Of a stretch of DNA of 64,000 bases, positions 1 to 8,759 are shown piece by piece; positions within the stretch are counted from its first letter, which is position 1, and each line of letters opens with the position of its first letter. A program made the translations under genes and the position numbers. Under the pieces are notes generated by a model. That model had not been told where the DNA came from. It did not search any database and was given only the letters and a program-made list of their open reading frames with translations. Source of the stretch: Eretmocerus hayati (lineage: Eukaryota > Arthropoda > Insecta > Hymenoptera > Aphelinidae); NCBI GenBank assembly GCA_029851415.1, contig CM056744.1:98985338-99049337 (forward strand), given 5' to 3'.

Positions 1-83
1 CTCAAGGAAATAACCGTGCCTGGACGCAGGTCCTGGAGTCTTGGCCCCTTACTGTGTTGAATATCTTAGTGGTTAAGACACCA

Positions 84-119
84 CTAGGTCTTTTTCTTTG
101 CTTTGTCACCAGACTCAAC
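84..119 (-). pseudogene. Partial duplicate or alternative form of the RpL7A last exon
   Basis: On the minus strand a TTTCAG acceptor (ag at 120-121) is followed by codons for VESGDKAKKKT and a TAG at 84-86. The first residues match the true last exon (VDSGDRAN at 541), and the snoRNA copy lies at the same distance upstream, so this looks like a tandem duplication of intron 5 plus the start of exon 6. It could be a dead fragment, or an alternative terminal exon giving a shortened protein. Splicing exon 5 to it keeps the frame (phase 0). No homology to the rest of exon 6 is visible after about ten codons. Confidence 0.5.
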
Positions 120-188
120 CTGAAAGTAAAAAAATTGTATAAGCTACACTCATAGAATCATTAGATAGAATATCTTGACGATGGAGAA

Positions 189-251
189 CTTCAGGAAGAC
201 TAATCAACAATCATTTGTAATCATTGGATTGGCTCAATTTCTCATCATGTA
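189..251 (-). ncRNA. Second copy of the RpL7A box C/D snoRNA, downstream of the gene
   Basis: Minus-strand C box ATGATGA (RC of 242-248) and D box CCTGA (RC of 191-195). It shares with the intronic copy at 612-675 both guide-like elements: GATTAGTCTT before the D box and GAGCCAATCC in the 5' half. The rest has diverged. It again lies about 70 nt upstream of a splice acceptor (120-121). Keeping boxes and guides while the filler drifts suggests selection on the RNA. Whether it is transcribed depends on RpL7A transcripts running past the annotated stop. Confidence 0.6.
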
Positions 252-358
252 GAATCAAAGGCATTTTATCAGAATCTAAGAATTAAAATTCTCATGTAAT
301 GCATTGTTACAATGAACAATCATGGAAGTTTTAATATAATACCGGGCAGGTGCGATCA

Positions 359-2167
359 CTAACCTTGTTTTTGGGCAAGTTCCTTTGCCTTAGCTTTCTC
401 CAACTTAGCTATTCTAGCAGCAGACTTGCTACCAAGAAGACCACCTCCCCAGTGGCGTCTGATCTCGTCATGACGGTCATTGAAGTTAGTTTTGATGGCT
501 TCAACAACTTTAGCAAAGTTTGCTCTGTCACCAGAATCAACCTTGAAAAATATAGGTAACAATGATTAAAATAATCCAAAAGCCAAGTAAAAATATAGAT
601 AACTAGTGGTGTATCAGGAAGACTAATCAATAATCACAATGATTCATGGGATTGGCTCTTGTTTTTCATCATGTCCAACTAAAATATTTCATCAGCATGA
701 ACTGCCAAAAAAATTTACCTGTGTGAGAGCAACTGCAGTGCATGTTTTCCTTCTTACAAGGCGGCCCAAACGTGCTTTACCCTTGATAATACAATAGGGT
801 ACACCCATTTTGCGGCAAAGTGCAGGAAGGAAGAGGACAATCTGAAAAATTATCAGTAGTGAACATTTTCAAGATTATATGTGGTCATGAAGAATAATGG
901 ATAGAATCCAAGTAAAATTCACCTCAATTGGATCAACATCATGAGCGATGACTACCAACTGGGCCTTCTTTTGTTCAACCAAAGTTGTCACAGCATTGCT
1001 TCCACTGCGCAAGGTGTTGGGTCTTTTTGTTGGTGTATCCTCTTTCTTGGCTACCTTTTCCTCTGCTCTTGCCTTGAGCCTCAGTTTCTTGGCCGCGGCT
1101 GTCTCTGGCCTGTACTTCTCCAAGATTTTGAAGAGTTGTGTGGCTGTAACATCAAACAAATCATCAACCTCTTCAATAACATCAATAATCTCCGATACAA
1201 TCTCTCACAAGTTCCAGAACAAAACCAAGCACTTCTAGCCACTCAAAATCCCTCAGTGAACAACTGATCATAATAATAGTTGATAAATATTAAAATACTG
1301 ACATACCTGTTTGTTTATCAAGAGTTTGAGTAAACTGATTAATTGGAGGAGGGACCTTCAATCTCTTTGAGAGGACAGCTTTTTGCCTCTGAACTCTAAT
1401 ATATTTGGGCCATTTAACAAAACGGCTAAGATCCCTGGCAGGTTGAATATCCTGACCTACACAGATGAAAATGAAGCTTAGTATAATTACTTATACTACA
1501 ACACACTAATAGACAAACTCCAGAATTTATACCGATTCCAAAATTACGAGTCCTCTTTTCAAACAGTGGATTGGTCTGCTTCTTGGGCTCAACTTTCTTG
1601 ACTGCTAGAGGAGCTGCAGCTACCTTCTTTCCCACCTTCTTCTTCGGCTGAGAACAAAATATTAGGAACACTCAAATACATGAAGCCAAAAAGTAGTGGG
1701 CCAGATAAGCCATGACATTAGAAGAGTAAACATCAAATCATGGAAAAAATTTGTGGCGAAGATTATTCAAAGATTGTAGGGAAAAAGTTATAACAGATGG
1801 GGCATCCATACAAATTGGGTATGGAGACAGCATGTGGCAAACAAGATTCATCTAGCAAATTAATAGAAAACATGGTAGTGAGTGCCCAAAAGAAATGCAT
1901 GGAGTCTCACATGCAATAGTCATTGATTTGCAACTTTGGTAAGTATGATAAACACAGTTTTGCGATTGGATTCATAAAAACCAAGCAGTGGAAAAGTATC
2001 ACGTTTTGATGTGCAGGTTAGTTTCTCCATAAATATGAGTACTTATTTCGCGATGTACGGGAGTCTGACGAGGTTTTATGGAATCAAAATGCAGGATACC
2101 GTGTTGACTACTCATAACAATACGTTTGAAATATAAAATTATCAATAATTACCTTCTTTTGAACCAT
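359..2167 (-). CDS. RpL7A: Ribosomal protein L7A (eL8), six coding exons
   Basis: Large-subunit ribosomal protein eL8, a structural part of the 60S subunit. Coding exons on the minus strand are 2153-2167, 1533-1647, 1307-1456, 923-1143, 719-841 and 359-541. All introns have GT/AG borders and phases match throughout, giving 807 nt and 268 residues, close to the roughly 270 usual in insects. The protein starts MVQKK and has the family stretches [51 protein letters not shown] (the L7Ae RNA-binding fold), [26 protein letters not shown] and, at the end, [20 protein letters not shown]. The start codon sits in a tiny 15-nt exon, as is common for ribosomal protein genes. The last intron hosts a box C/D snoRNA. 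The gene is divergent from the plus-strand gene starting at 2485. I am confident of the identity and of all exon borders. Confidence 0.97.
612..675 (-). ncRNA. Box C/D snoRNA in the last intron of RpL7A
   Basis: On the minus strand this has a C box ATGATGA (RC of 666-672) and a D box CCTGA (RC of 614-618), about 50 nt apart. The D box lies about 70 nt upstream of the 3' splice site at 542, the spacing typical of animal intron-encoded C/D snoRNAs. Just upstream of the D box the RNA reads GATTAGTCTT, complementary to AAGACTAATC. As I recall the conserved 28S segment (GAAAGACTAATCGAACC), this is a 10-nt guide duplex, and the fifth-nucleotide rule would place a 2'-O-methyl on the A after AAG. A second element, GAGCCAATCC (RC of 649-658), sits before a possible D' box. 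RPL7A introns host C/D snoRNAs in other animals. The rRNA match is from memory, so the target is an inference. Confidence 0.75.
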
Positions 2168-2214
2168 TTTGACAGGCTAAAATTCCGACTAGCCACAAAA
2201 CTCTCGAGTAGAAG

Positions 2215-2232
2215 CCGAGAGAAAAGAGCGAA
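2215..2232 (-). promoter_or_regulatory. Likely TCT/TOP initiator of RpL7A
   Basis: The minus strand reads CTCTTTTCTCTCGG about 50-60 nt upstream of the ATG at 2167. A polypyrimidine start of this kind is the known initiator of ribosomal protein genes in insects. No TATA box is evident for this gene. Confidence 0.5.
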
Positions 2233-2427
2233 CACGTTGATCCAAGATGCCTCTTCCGCTCTGGGCTTCGTATCCGGCGCTTGCTTCGACGAAATGGGCC
2301 AATCAACGAGCGAGAATATTTGTCGCTCTCTTTTAGGACACTTGTAAACGCGCCATTATATGTAGTTTTCAAACATGGGCGTTGTCTGAAACATTGTTAT
2401 TGTCCAAATTTGAGGCCCAACAGCCCA

Positions 2428-2464
2428 TATAAAAGCAGTCTCAACGGGTGCAACAAGTGTCATC
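2428..2464 (+). promoter_or_regulatory. TATA box and probable start site of the plus-strand Cys-rich gene
   Basis: TATAAAA at 2428-2434 is followed about 30 nt later by GTGTCATCC (a TCA-type initiator near 2460-2462). The ATG at 2485 would then have a 5' leader of only about 25 nt. This also supports the short signal-peptide start over upstream in-frame ATGs such as 2281. Confidence 0.5.
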
Positions 2465-2484
2465 CGTTAAAGACAATTGCTAGA

Positions 2485-5260
2485 ATGGGGCCTCTAAATA
2501 TACATCATACTTTTATTGCAGCGTTTACCATTTTATTTGGTCAGTTGGCATTGACATCATAACCTAGTGATAGTGTCATGTTGTTTTGTTGTGTTTATTC
2601 TGTTGCCTTCTCTTTCATTACATGAAATTATGAGATGTGGCAGTCTTCCTTGACCAACATGGGTGTTATCTTTTGCTAACTCATGAATATTTTTCAGTTG
2701 GTTCGAGCTATGTGCAAAGTGTTGATGGACAAAACCTATCTTGTAGTATTCCACAACTCATCCAAAAGAAATGGTTCTCGTGGGAAAAAGGTCAGCCTAC
2801 TATCACCAACATAGATGCATATTCAATGGACATCAGAGGGCATTGTGTAGACATGAAGGAGGACTATCGTGTAAACTATACATTTGTGTTTGAAAATGAA
2901 GAGCAACAGTGCTATTATTGCACTAAGATACTTGTGCGCACTCTCAATGTCTTGGAGAAACTTGAAAGTAAGTTAGAATAAATCTTTCAAAACTCTGATA
3001 AGGTTGTTGACTGTTCCATTCATCTATCTCTCATGGATTTGACAAATACGCTTGATAACCATCAAATGATTCACAATATCATTTTCACTTCTTTGCAGCC
3101 CCATGTCTCTCTAAGCAAGCGTTTCCTGTGCCTTCAGTTGAAAATGTTTGTAAAAATCTACAAGCTGATCAGCAACTGATAACTTTATTCGCGGACTCTT
3201 ACGCCCCTGTCAACTGTAGATCATCCCTGGAAGGAGTTTGGCAATTTGCTTATCAGGTAATAATTTAGTTACTTTCTCATCTTGTGTGAATGAACTTTAA
3301 ACCACCAACCAGCGATAAATTCTGATCTTTTCTAGAATCGATTTAGATTTACTGGAGAATGTAATCATCCTGATGCTCAAATCAGATCTTGTCAAACTGC
3401 TGGAACCCAATTCTTTATAACCAATCAGAAATTCAATATTACATACAAGAAGTGTGCTGGAATGAATCAAACCTTTGATGGAGGTAAGGATATCACTTGA
3501 CTTTGAAGGTGTTACATCGAATTATTCTTTTATTAACAGCAATGTTCTTATCCACAGAGGTTCAGTACCATTGTTTGGGGGATTGGTTTGTTGACAAAAA
3601 TCACTTCTTTGCCGTAGTGAATTCCAGAGAATCTCGAATGGACGAGAAATACAGATGTTTCCTGAAAAATCGAGATGATGATCTATACCTTGGTGTTTCA
3701 ATTACTGCCGAGTGCAACACACTGAAAACGGTTGAAAAAAGCCCAGAGCGTTTGCGCATTACTCCTGTCAAAGCTGAAGTAGTTGAACCGCTCTGCCGGC
3801 TACCACAAAATATGTCGGGAAATTGGATCAACACTGCCAAAGTAGATGCAGATGTAAAGATAAATGAAACGCACATCATTGAAACATACTATCCGGATGT
3901 TGGTAGATACAGGCAAACAATCTACACATGCCGTAAGCAAAGAGATACCAGATTCATGATGGCCAGATTAACTGTAGATGGATGGTAAGATGTTTGATGA
4001 TGAAATATCTACTTGAGTTATTTCGATATTTTGATCAATATTAAGTAATCCTAAAACCTACCTTAACATTCTTACAGTCAAAAGGATTATGTCTGTTTTG
4101 ATTTTGTTCCTCAACATCATAACATCATTAGATACAGACAAGGACTGGCATCAATAAAGGAAGACTTTTCAACTGTTTGCTCTTGGGAGCAGTTTAAAAA
4201 TGAAATAGAATGGATGTATGATTTGTTCTTGGGTAAGTTGACATTCTTCCACAATGAGTAAAGATATAATCATATTCTGTGAGAAACAACCGATCATTTG
4301 ATTGTTCAGCTAAAGATCCAGTACCTGTGAGATGCCCTGTTGCCGGAAAATTCCAGTTTCACCAAAAAGGCGACGTAAAGTTCGAAACGAGAATTTTGGG
4401 AGGTGTCACAGATACACCCAGACCCAATACTTATTGCAAACAAAATATTTCAGACTTATCTGTCTGTGACACTGACCAAAAAGAGATATCTATTGATGAA
4501 ACCTATTGTTTATCAGTTGATCATTTAGGACGGCCTCTTGATATTTACAGTAAGAAGTTTTTAATTTGCATCTTTGGAAAGTAACAACTATAAATTTTTT
4601 ATTAATCCTAATGATTACAGGCACGCCGGATTACAAAATGAAGTGTATTGGATATTATAAGGAGAATCTGAAGTCGTATCTTATTACTTTTGATGAACTT
4701 GATCCTTATAGCAAATATCATTGTTGGGTGTATCAAAGAGCAGATCTCACTAGGGTACTCATGTCTCAGTCAGTTGGCGCCTTTTGCCATATCAAACAGG
4801 ACGTGACGAGTTGGAACCACACCGAAGGTGCTGCAGTCGCCCTTGATTTAGTGGTGAGTAAATCTAGATTTTCTACGAATATAACCCAAGTCTTCACTCT
4901 GCTAAGCGAATTATGAATATTGTAATTTCACAATTTCTGCTAAATTCGCAATGATAGATATGAACTTAATCTAGTACTGATCAACCCTCACTGAAATCCT
5001 ATGGAAAGAATTAGAGCTGCAAATTCAAGTTTGCCTTCTTTACATTTTCATTCATCTTCCAGGAATATGAGAGAGAACGTGATCAGTGTCCAATGCATTT
5101 TGATGATGGCAGTAATCCATGGTTGAAGTCTGAAAACTACATCCAAGTATTCCATTACAATCCATCCTTTGCTGGATCAATAAGCGATTCGGGAGTCACT
5201 CGACTGACGCTGCTATGCATAATCTGTTCGTTCTATAGAATGACATTGCACATATACTAA
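2485..5260 (+). CDS. Secreted or surface Cys-rich protein, DUF7042-7045-like, nine exons
   Basis: Exons 2485-2539, 2698-2967, 3099-3256, 3336-3483, 3558-3984, 4078-4232, 4310-4549, 4621-4853 and 5063-5260 join in phase to 1,884 nt (627 aa). The first donor is GTCAGT; the rest are ordinary. The N-terminus, MGPLNIHHTFIAAFTILF followed by VGSS, is a signal peptide. The mature protein contains several Cys-rich repeats with recurring W-x(n)-C spacing and short phrases such as SCSIPQLIQKKWFSW, CRSSLEGVWQFAYQNRF, CRLPQNMSGNWI and CPVAGKFQFHQKG, plus several N-x-S/T sites. It ends in a hydrophobic tail (SGVTRLTLLCIICSFYRM), which could be a GPI-anchor signal. The layout fits the arthropod family carrying Pfam DUF7042 to DUF7045, whose function is unknown to me. 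The family name is from memory; that this is a real, intact gene is secure. Confidence 0.85.
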
Positions 5261-5846
5261 AATTTGGTACTTGAGTGAAACATATTCCGTCCATGATCAT
5301 TGTGTCTTGCTATTGCTTGCACATTGATTAACGCTTAGATCAAAGTGTAATATTTATGCACTATTGTGTCAGAATCTCATTTGTAATTTTCGTTTCCAAT
5401 TTGAAGATTCATAAGAAATTTTCCAAGTGCCTCTCTTCTCAATCTCTTTGAGACCTCCACTCCTTTCACATGGATTAGATATTGAAATTCAAAATTTCTC
5501 AAATTTATGAGGAGTGATCTTAGTAGTAATTTATTTTATTTTATTTTATTTCATTAAACGGTCCCGAAGAACTTTTTACAAAAATAGTATAAATATCTGC
5601 AATCAGATGATTATCAACAGAAACATAAATGCAGCCAAATAAGAAGTCATTTATACTATATCTAATCATCTAATCAATGAAAAATGATAAACATATTGTA
5701 GCTAATACAATATGTGAAAAATAGTTTGCACCGCATTATCATTATTAATTATCTCATCCATAGTCTCATCATGTAGAAAAAATTTATGCAGAAAAGTAAC
5801 AGGAATAGATCATTAATTTGAGTAACAGATTATTTGATAATGGAAG
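5261..5846. other. Non-coding: 3' flank of the Cys-rich gene and a short TTTTA repeat
   Basis: Holds the probable 3' UTR of the plus-strand gene. A (TTTTA)n run at 5531-5551 could be the A-rich tail of the minus-strand LINE fragment beside it. I see no gene here. Confidence 0.4.
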
Positions 5847-6239
5847 TCATAAGCTCAATAACATCTTTCTCATCAATGTAAGGGCTGAATTTACAGCAAA
5901 ACTAAAATTTCTAGCCATTGATTTAAATGTCGAAATTGATGTTCCACTGTACTCATACAAGTTGAAATTTTCATTAGCATTTTTATACATTCGATATAAG
6001 CATGAGTTTGAGCTGTTTGCATTCAGGTCAAATAAAATTTCAAATCTCCTTAGTCTCACATCAGGAATTCTGAAGGCGATTTTTTCCAACAATTCTGGTG
6101 CATCAATGCGATTTGACAGTAATTTGAAAAGAAAAAGGGAGTCTTGGTAGCACCAAAATGACTCAACTGAACATATTCCAAACTTTTTTGCTACTTGAGT
6201 GTAATCTAACAATCTAGTCTCATTGGCGATCCATCAAAA
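5847..6239 (-). mobile_element. Decayed 3' end of a jockey-like non-LTR retrotransposon ORF2
   Basis: A minus-strand reading frame of roughly 130 codons resembles the region after the reverse transcriptase domain in jockey-type LINEs. In order it has a DYTQVAKKFGI stretch, then DSLFLFKLLSNRIDAPELLE, IAFRIPDVRLRRFEILFDLN, NSCLYRMYKNANE and a final STFKS. The family pattern is ...Y..L...-R...DL.FL.K.LN..ID.P.LL..I.F..P...-R......N...R......N.....F..S...FK. The catalytic RT part is absent and the frame is closed upstream by a stop, so this is a 5'-truncated relic. The assignment rests on pattern memory; a translated search would settle it. Confidence 0.6.
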
Positions 6240-6595
6240 TGAGCTAGGAAACGTAGGAACTTATGTTGAAGAGTTTCGATTTCTATATGATTTATATTTA
6301 ATCTAATTTCTCAGCTCATATTCTCCTCAGATTTATGAATTTTTAGGTTGAAAATAGAATTCTGTTTGTGATAGTTTGATGTACAGATTTGTATTTTTTT
6401 ATAAAATTCATGTTACACAAATAGAAAGAAGGAATGAAAGATCGTTACTCAAATAAATCAGTTGATTAAAGAATTACATACATGTATATTTTTATTATTA
6501 CACATTCTCACCTAAAATTCTTATCTCATCTAGTAATAACAATAATACCCTAACTTTAAAATGTAAATATGTCCAATGATACCACAAGCCAGTCC

Positions 6596-7536
6596 CTACT
6601 TGGTCCAACTGACTTTGGGTATGTCGAAATGTTCGGTTAAGCTGTCTAAATGTCTATTAAACTCTTCAACTCGTTGTTTGTGGGTTTTTGAAGCTTTTTG
6701 TTTGATCCTTTCGTTTTGCTGTGAACATTAATTGAAAAGTGAATAGTGACTTGATGTGTAGACTACTACGATAAATGTCAAATTTTACCGTTTTTTCCTT
6801 CATTTTTTGGAAAGCCAACTCTGCTTTGGTTCGTTTAATCTCCACTTTCTGTGGTGTTTCCTCTTGAATGATTTTGGCCACTTCTACCAGTTTTTGCAAT
6901 TCCTTTTCCTTCTTCTTCTTTCTGAAAAATGAGAGACACAGGTATAATTTCAATCTTTGATACTCATCCTTGCACATACATACATATTGACCCACATTTC
7001 CAATGCTTACAAGTCGATCATTGAAGGGATGCAGCACTAGATTTTTAGAGTGACACTAGCTTTCTATATTTTTTGATGTTTTGTATCTTGGTTACAAATC
7101 AATGTTTTAGAGTCAATTAGAGTCTGTGAATAGCTCTACTAAAGATAAGAGGGGCACAATTGGCTCAGTATCTACGATCTCATACAAGAGGTGTTGCCAT
7201 TTAGAGGAGATCTCCTGGACTCCATAGACATAGAAGCAGACTCAATTTGTAGATTATGTGCAGAAATATATGGTGAAAAGTGATGAATCAAAAAATGAGT
7301 TGGAGTACTCAGAAGATTCTACTAATTAGGGTAACTATTAGTAGCAAGGAAAAGCTTATCATCAAGATGTGAAGTTTGAAAGGCGAAAAGCTGTGTATAA
7401 ACAAAACGCTCGAGGAGGTTAATTGTTAGAACAAAGGTCGGATAACTTACTTTTTACGGGATCCATCATTGCCTTTGATCTTCAGAGGACCTTTGGCAAC
7501 ATGAGCGTATGGATCATCTTCATTAGAAGGTGGCAT
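6596..7536 (-). CDS. FAM32A: FAM32A-like spliceosomal protein, three exons
   Basis: Minus-strand exons 7451-7536, 6789-6921 and 6596-6718 join to 342 nt (113 aa), against 112 aa in human FAM32A. The N-terminus has the family phrase VAKGPLKIKG, followed by a Lys/Glu-rich basic middle (KKKKEKELQKL), the TKAELAFQKMKEK helix and the hallmark C-terminus ASKTHKQRVEEFNRHLDSLT, ending IPKVSWTK. In the human spliceosome FAM32A is an exon-ligation factor whose C-terminal tail reaches into the catalytic centre. The unchanged tail here implies the same nuclear role. Donors and acceptors are canonical (GTAAGT and GTAAAA donors; TTTCAG and TTCACAG acceptors). The first ATG at 7534-7536 is chosen because it gives the family N-terminus directly. 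Confidence 0.95.
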
Positions 7537-7633
7537 GTTCGAAATTGGAGCGAATATCAACTAATCAAGCTGTCAGACAATCAAAACACACAGCTGCAGC
7601 TGCAGACGACAACTTTGCTGTCAGTCCAAGGCG

Positions 7634-7641
7634 TGACGTCA
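7634..7641 (-). promoter_or_regulatory. CRE-like palindrome TGACGTCA upstream of FAM32A
   Basis: A perfect TGACGTCA about 100 nt upstream of the FAM32A start codon, in a GC-richer stretch that also has CAGCTGCAGCTGCAG. CREB/ATF-type sites of this form are common in short housekeeping promoters. The position is suggestive only. Confidence 0.4.
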
Positions 7642-7699
7642 CACATCACTAATCTGGCAGTCTGGCACTGCTCAGGGAATAGCCAGGTAGCCGTATAAT

Positions 7700-8134
7700 G
7701 GTTATTGGCTGATAGGCATGAGCCTGATGCTACCCGTATCAGATAAGAAAATACATTACGGCAGTCATTTAGGGATTTTTGAAAGAAGTATGAATTATAC
7801 GAATGAAAAAAATTTGCTAAAATATAAAAGACTTGATGAACTTCAAAGCATTCGAACTCTTTGAGAAAATACTATGCAATTATGCGTGTAAATTCAAATT
7901 ACCATTCAGATCCATGAGCGGAATGAAAGGATTATAGGTATTAGGTAGTGTTTTTATTTCGAATTCGAAATTACGCCTTAAGGCGTAAAAGCTCGATTTG
8001 GTTTGGGACACAATACAAAAAATTCGGAAAAATTCTTCATGCATGGAGAGCGCACCGATGATTGATGGGAGGCTGGGTGAGACTCGTGATTTCGACAGGT
8101 CCGTTTCGATTTCGATGTTCCTTCGATTTCGGTT
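7700..8134. other. Intergenic, no gene seen
   Basis: A+T-rich spacer between FAM32A and the inverted-repeat elements. A short palindrome GCCTTAAGGC lies at 7975-7984. Nothing else is supported. Confidence 0.3.
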
Positions 8135-8137
8135 TTA

Positions 8138-8294
8138 GGCTGCCTTTCCATGGGACAAATATTTTGCCAGAATCAGACCGCGAGATTTGAAAAACCCTAA
8201 CCTAACAATGAGTGCGAAAGAGATGGCACTACTTTGGTGTCTCTCTCTTACACATTGAGAGGGTACCCGCGCCATCTGCCATGGAAAGGCAGCC
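8138..8294. mobile_element. 157-bp MITE with TTA target duplication (Harbinger-like)
   Basis: Terminal inverted repeats GGCTGCCTTTCCATGG (8138-8153) and its reverse complement (8279-8294) are flanked by TTA on both sides (8135-8137 and 8295-8297). A 3-bp TTA duplication is characteristic of PIF/Harbinger elements. There is no coding capacity, so it is non-autonomous. Confidence 0.7.
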
Positions 8295-8382
8295 TTAGAG
8301 ATGTGAGGATGTTTTTGATAATTGTGAGTTCATCTCTATAAGGCTGATAAGATATATTATATGTGTAAGGGTGAATACTCCT

Positions 8383-8581
8383 GGGGTCTGATTGTGACGA
8401 GCTCTCCGTACGCTCCCTCCGCATCGTCCGCATCGTCCGTATCTCTTATTCCAATTCCTGTCCTGTGATTGGCTACAGCTAGGAGAAATAGCCAATCACA
8501 GAACAGGAATTGGAATAAGAGATACGGACGATGCGGACGATGCGGACGGAGGATAGGGAGCGCTCGTCACAATCAGACCCC
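8383..8581. repeat. Long near-perfect fold-back, arms about 93 bp
   Basis: The left arm begins GGGGTCTGATTGTGACGAGC and the right arm ends with its reverse complement. The arms meet around a loop of about 13 nt (CAGCTAGGAGAAA near 8475-8487). Each arm carries two copies of GCATCGTCC and the phrase TCTTATTCCAATTCC. The few mismatches are small indels. Its transcript would form a long hairpin. It could be a fold-back MITE; I do not see a clear target duplication. Confidence 0.8.
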
Positions 8582-8682
8582 TGCTGCATCTTTCGAAGTA
8601 AAAGAATTTTGAATTCTACCATCCGTATATCGAAAGCTATTTTTCCAAAAAGTTTATGAGCGCTAAAATCAGAAACCGAGCG

Positions 8683-8712
8683 TATAAATAGCACTTTTCG
8701 TGTTAAACCTCA
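8683..8712 (+). promoter_or_regulatory. Orphan TATA box with a splice donor just downstream
   Basis: GTATAAATAGC at 8682-8692 is followed at 8711 by CTCAAG|GTAAGG, a good donor. No coding exon follows on the plus strand that I can recognise. Possibly the start of a non-coding RNA, or chance. Confidence 0.2.
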
Positions 8713-8759
8713 AGGTAAGGGTTGAAAAGAGTTTCTTAATCATATATGAGAAATTGGAG

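Noticed and set aside
5818..6150. 110-codon plus-strand frame
   Set aside because: It is the antisense shadow of the minus-strand LINE remnant, whose frame carries the recognisable pattern.
8205..8215. CCTAACC motifs (also near 35738 and 44510) as telomeric repeats
   Set aside because: Only one or two units each, not arrays; common in insect intergenic DNA.
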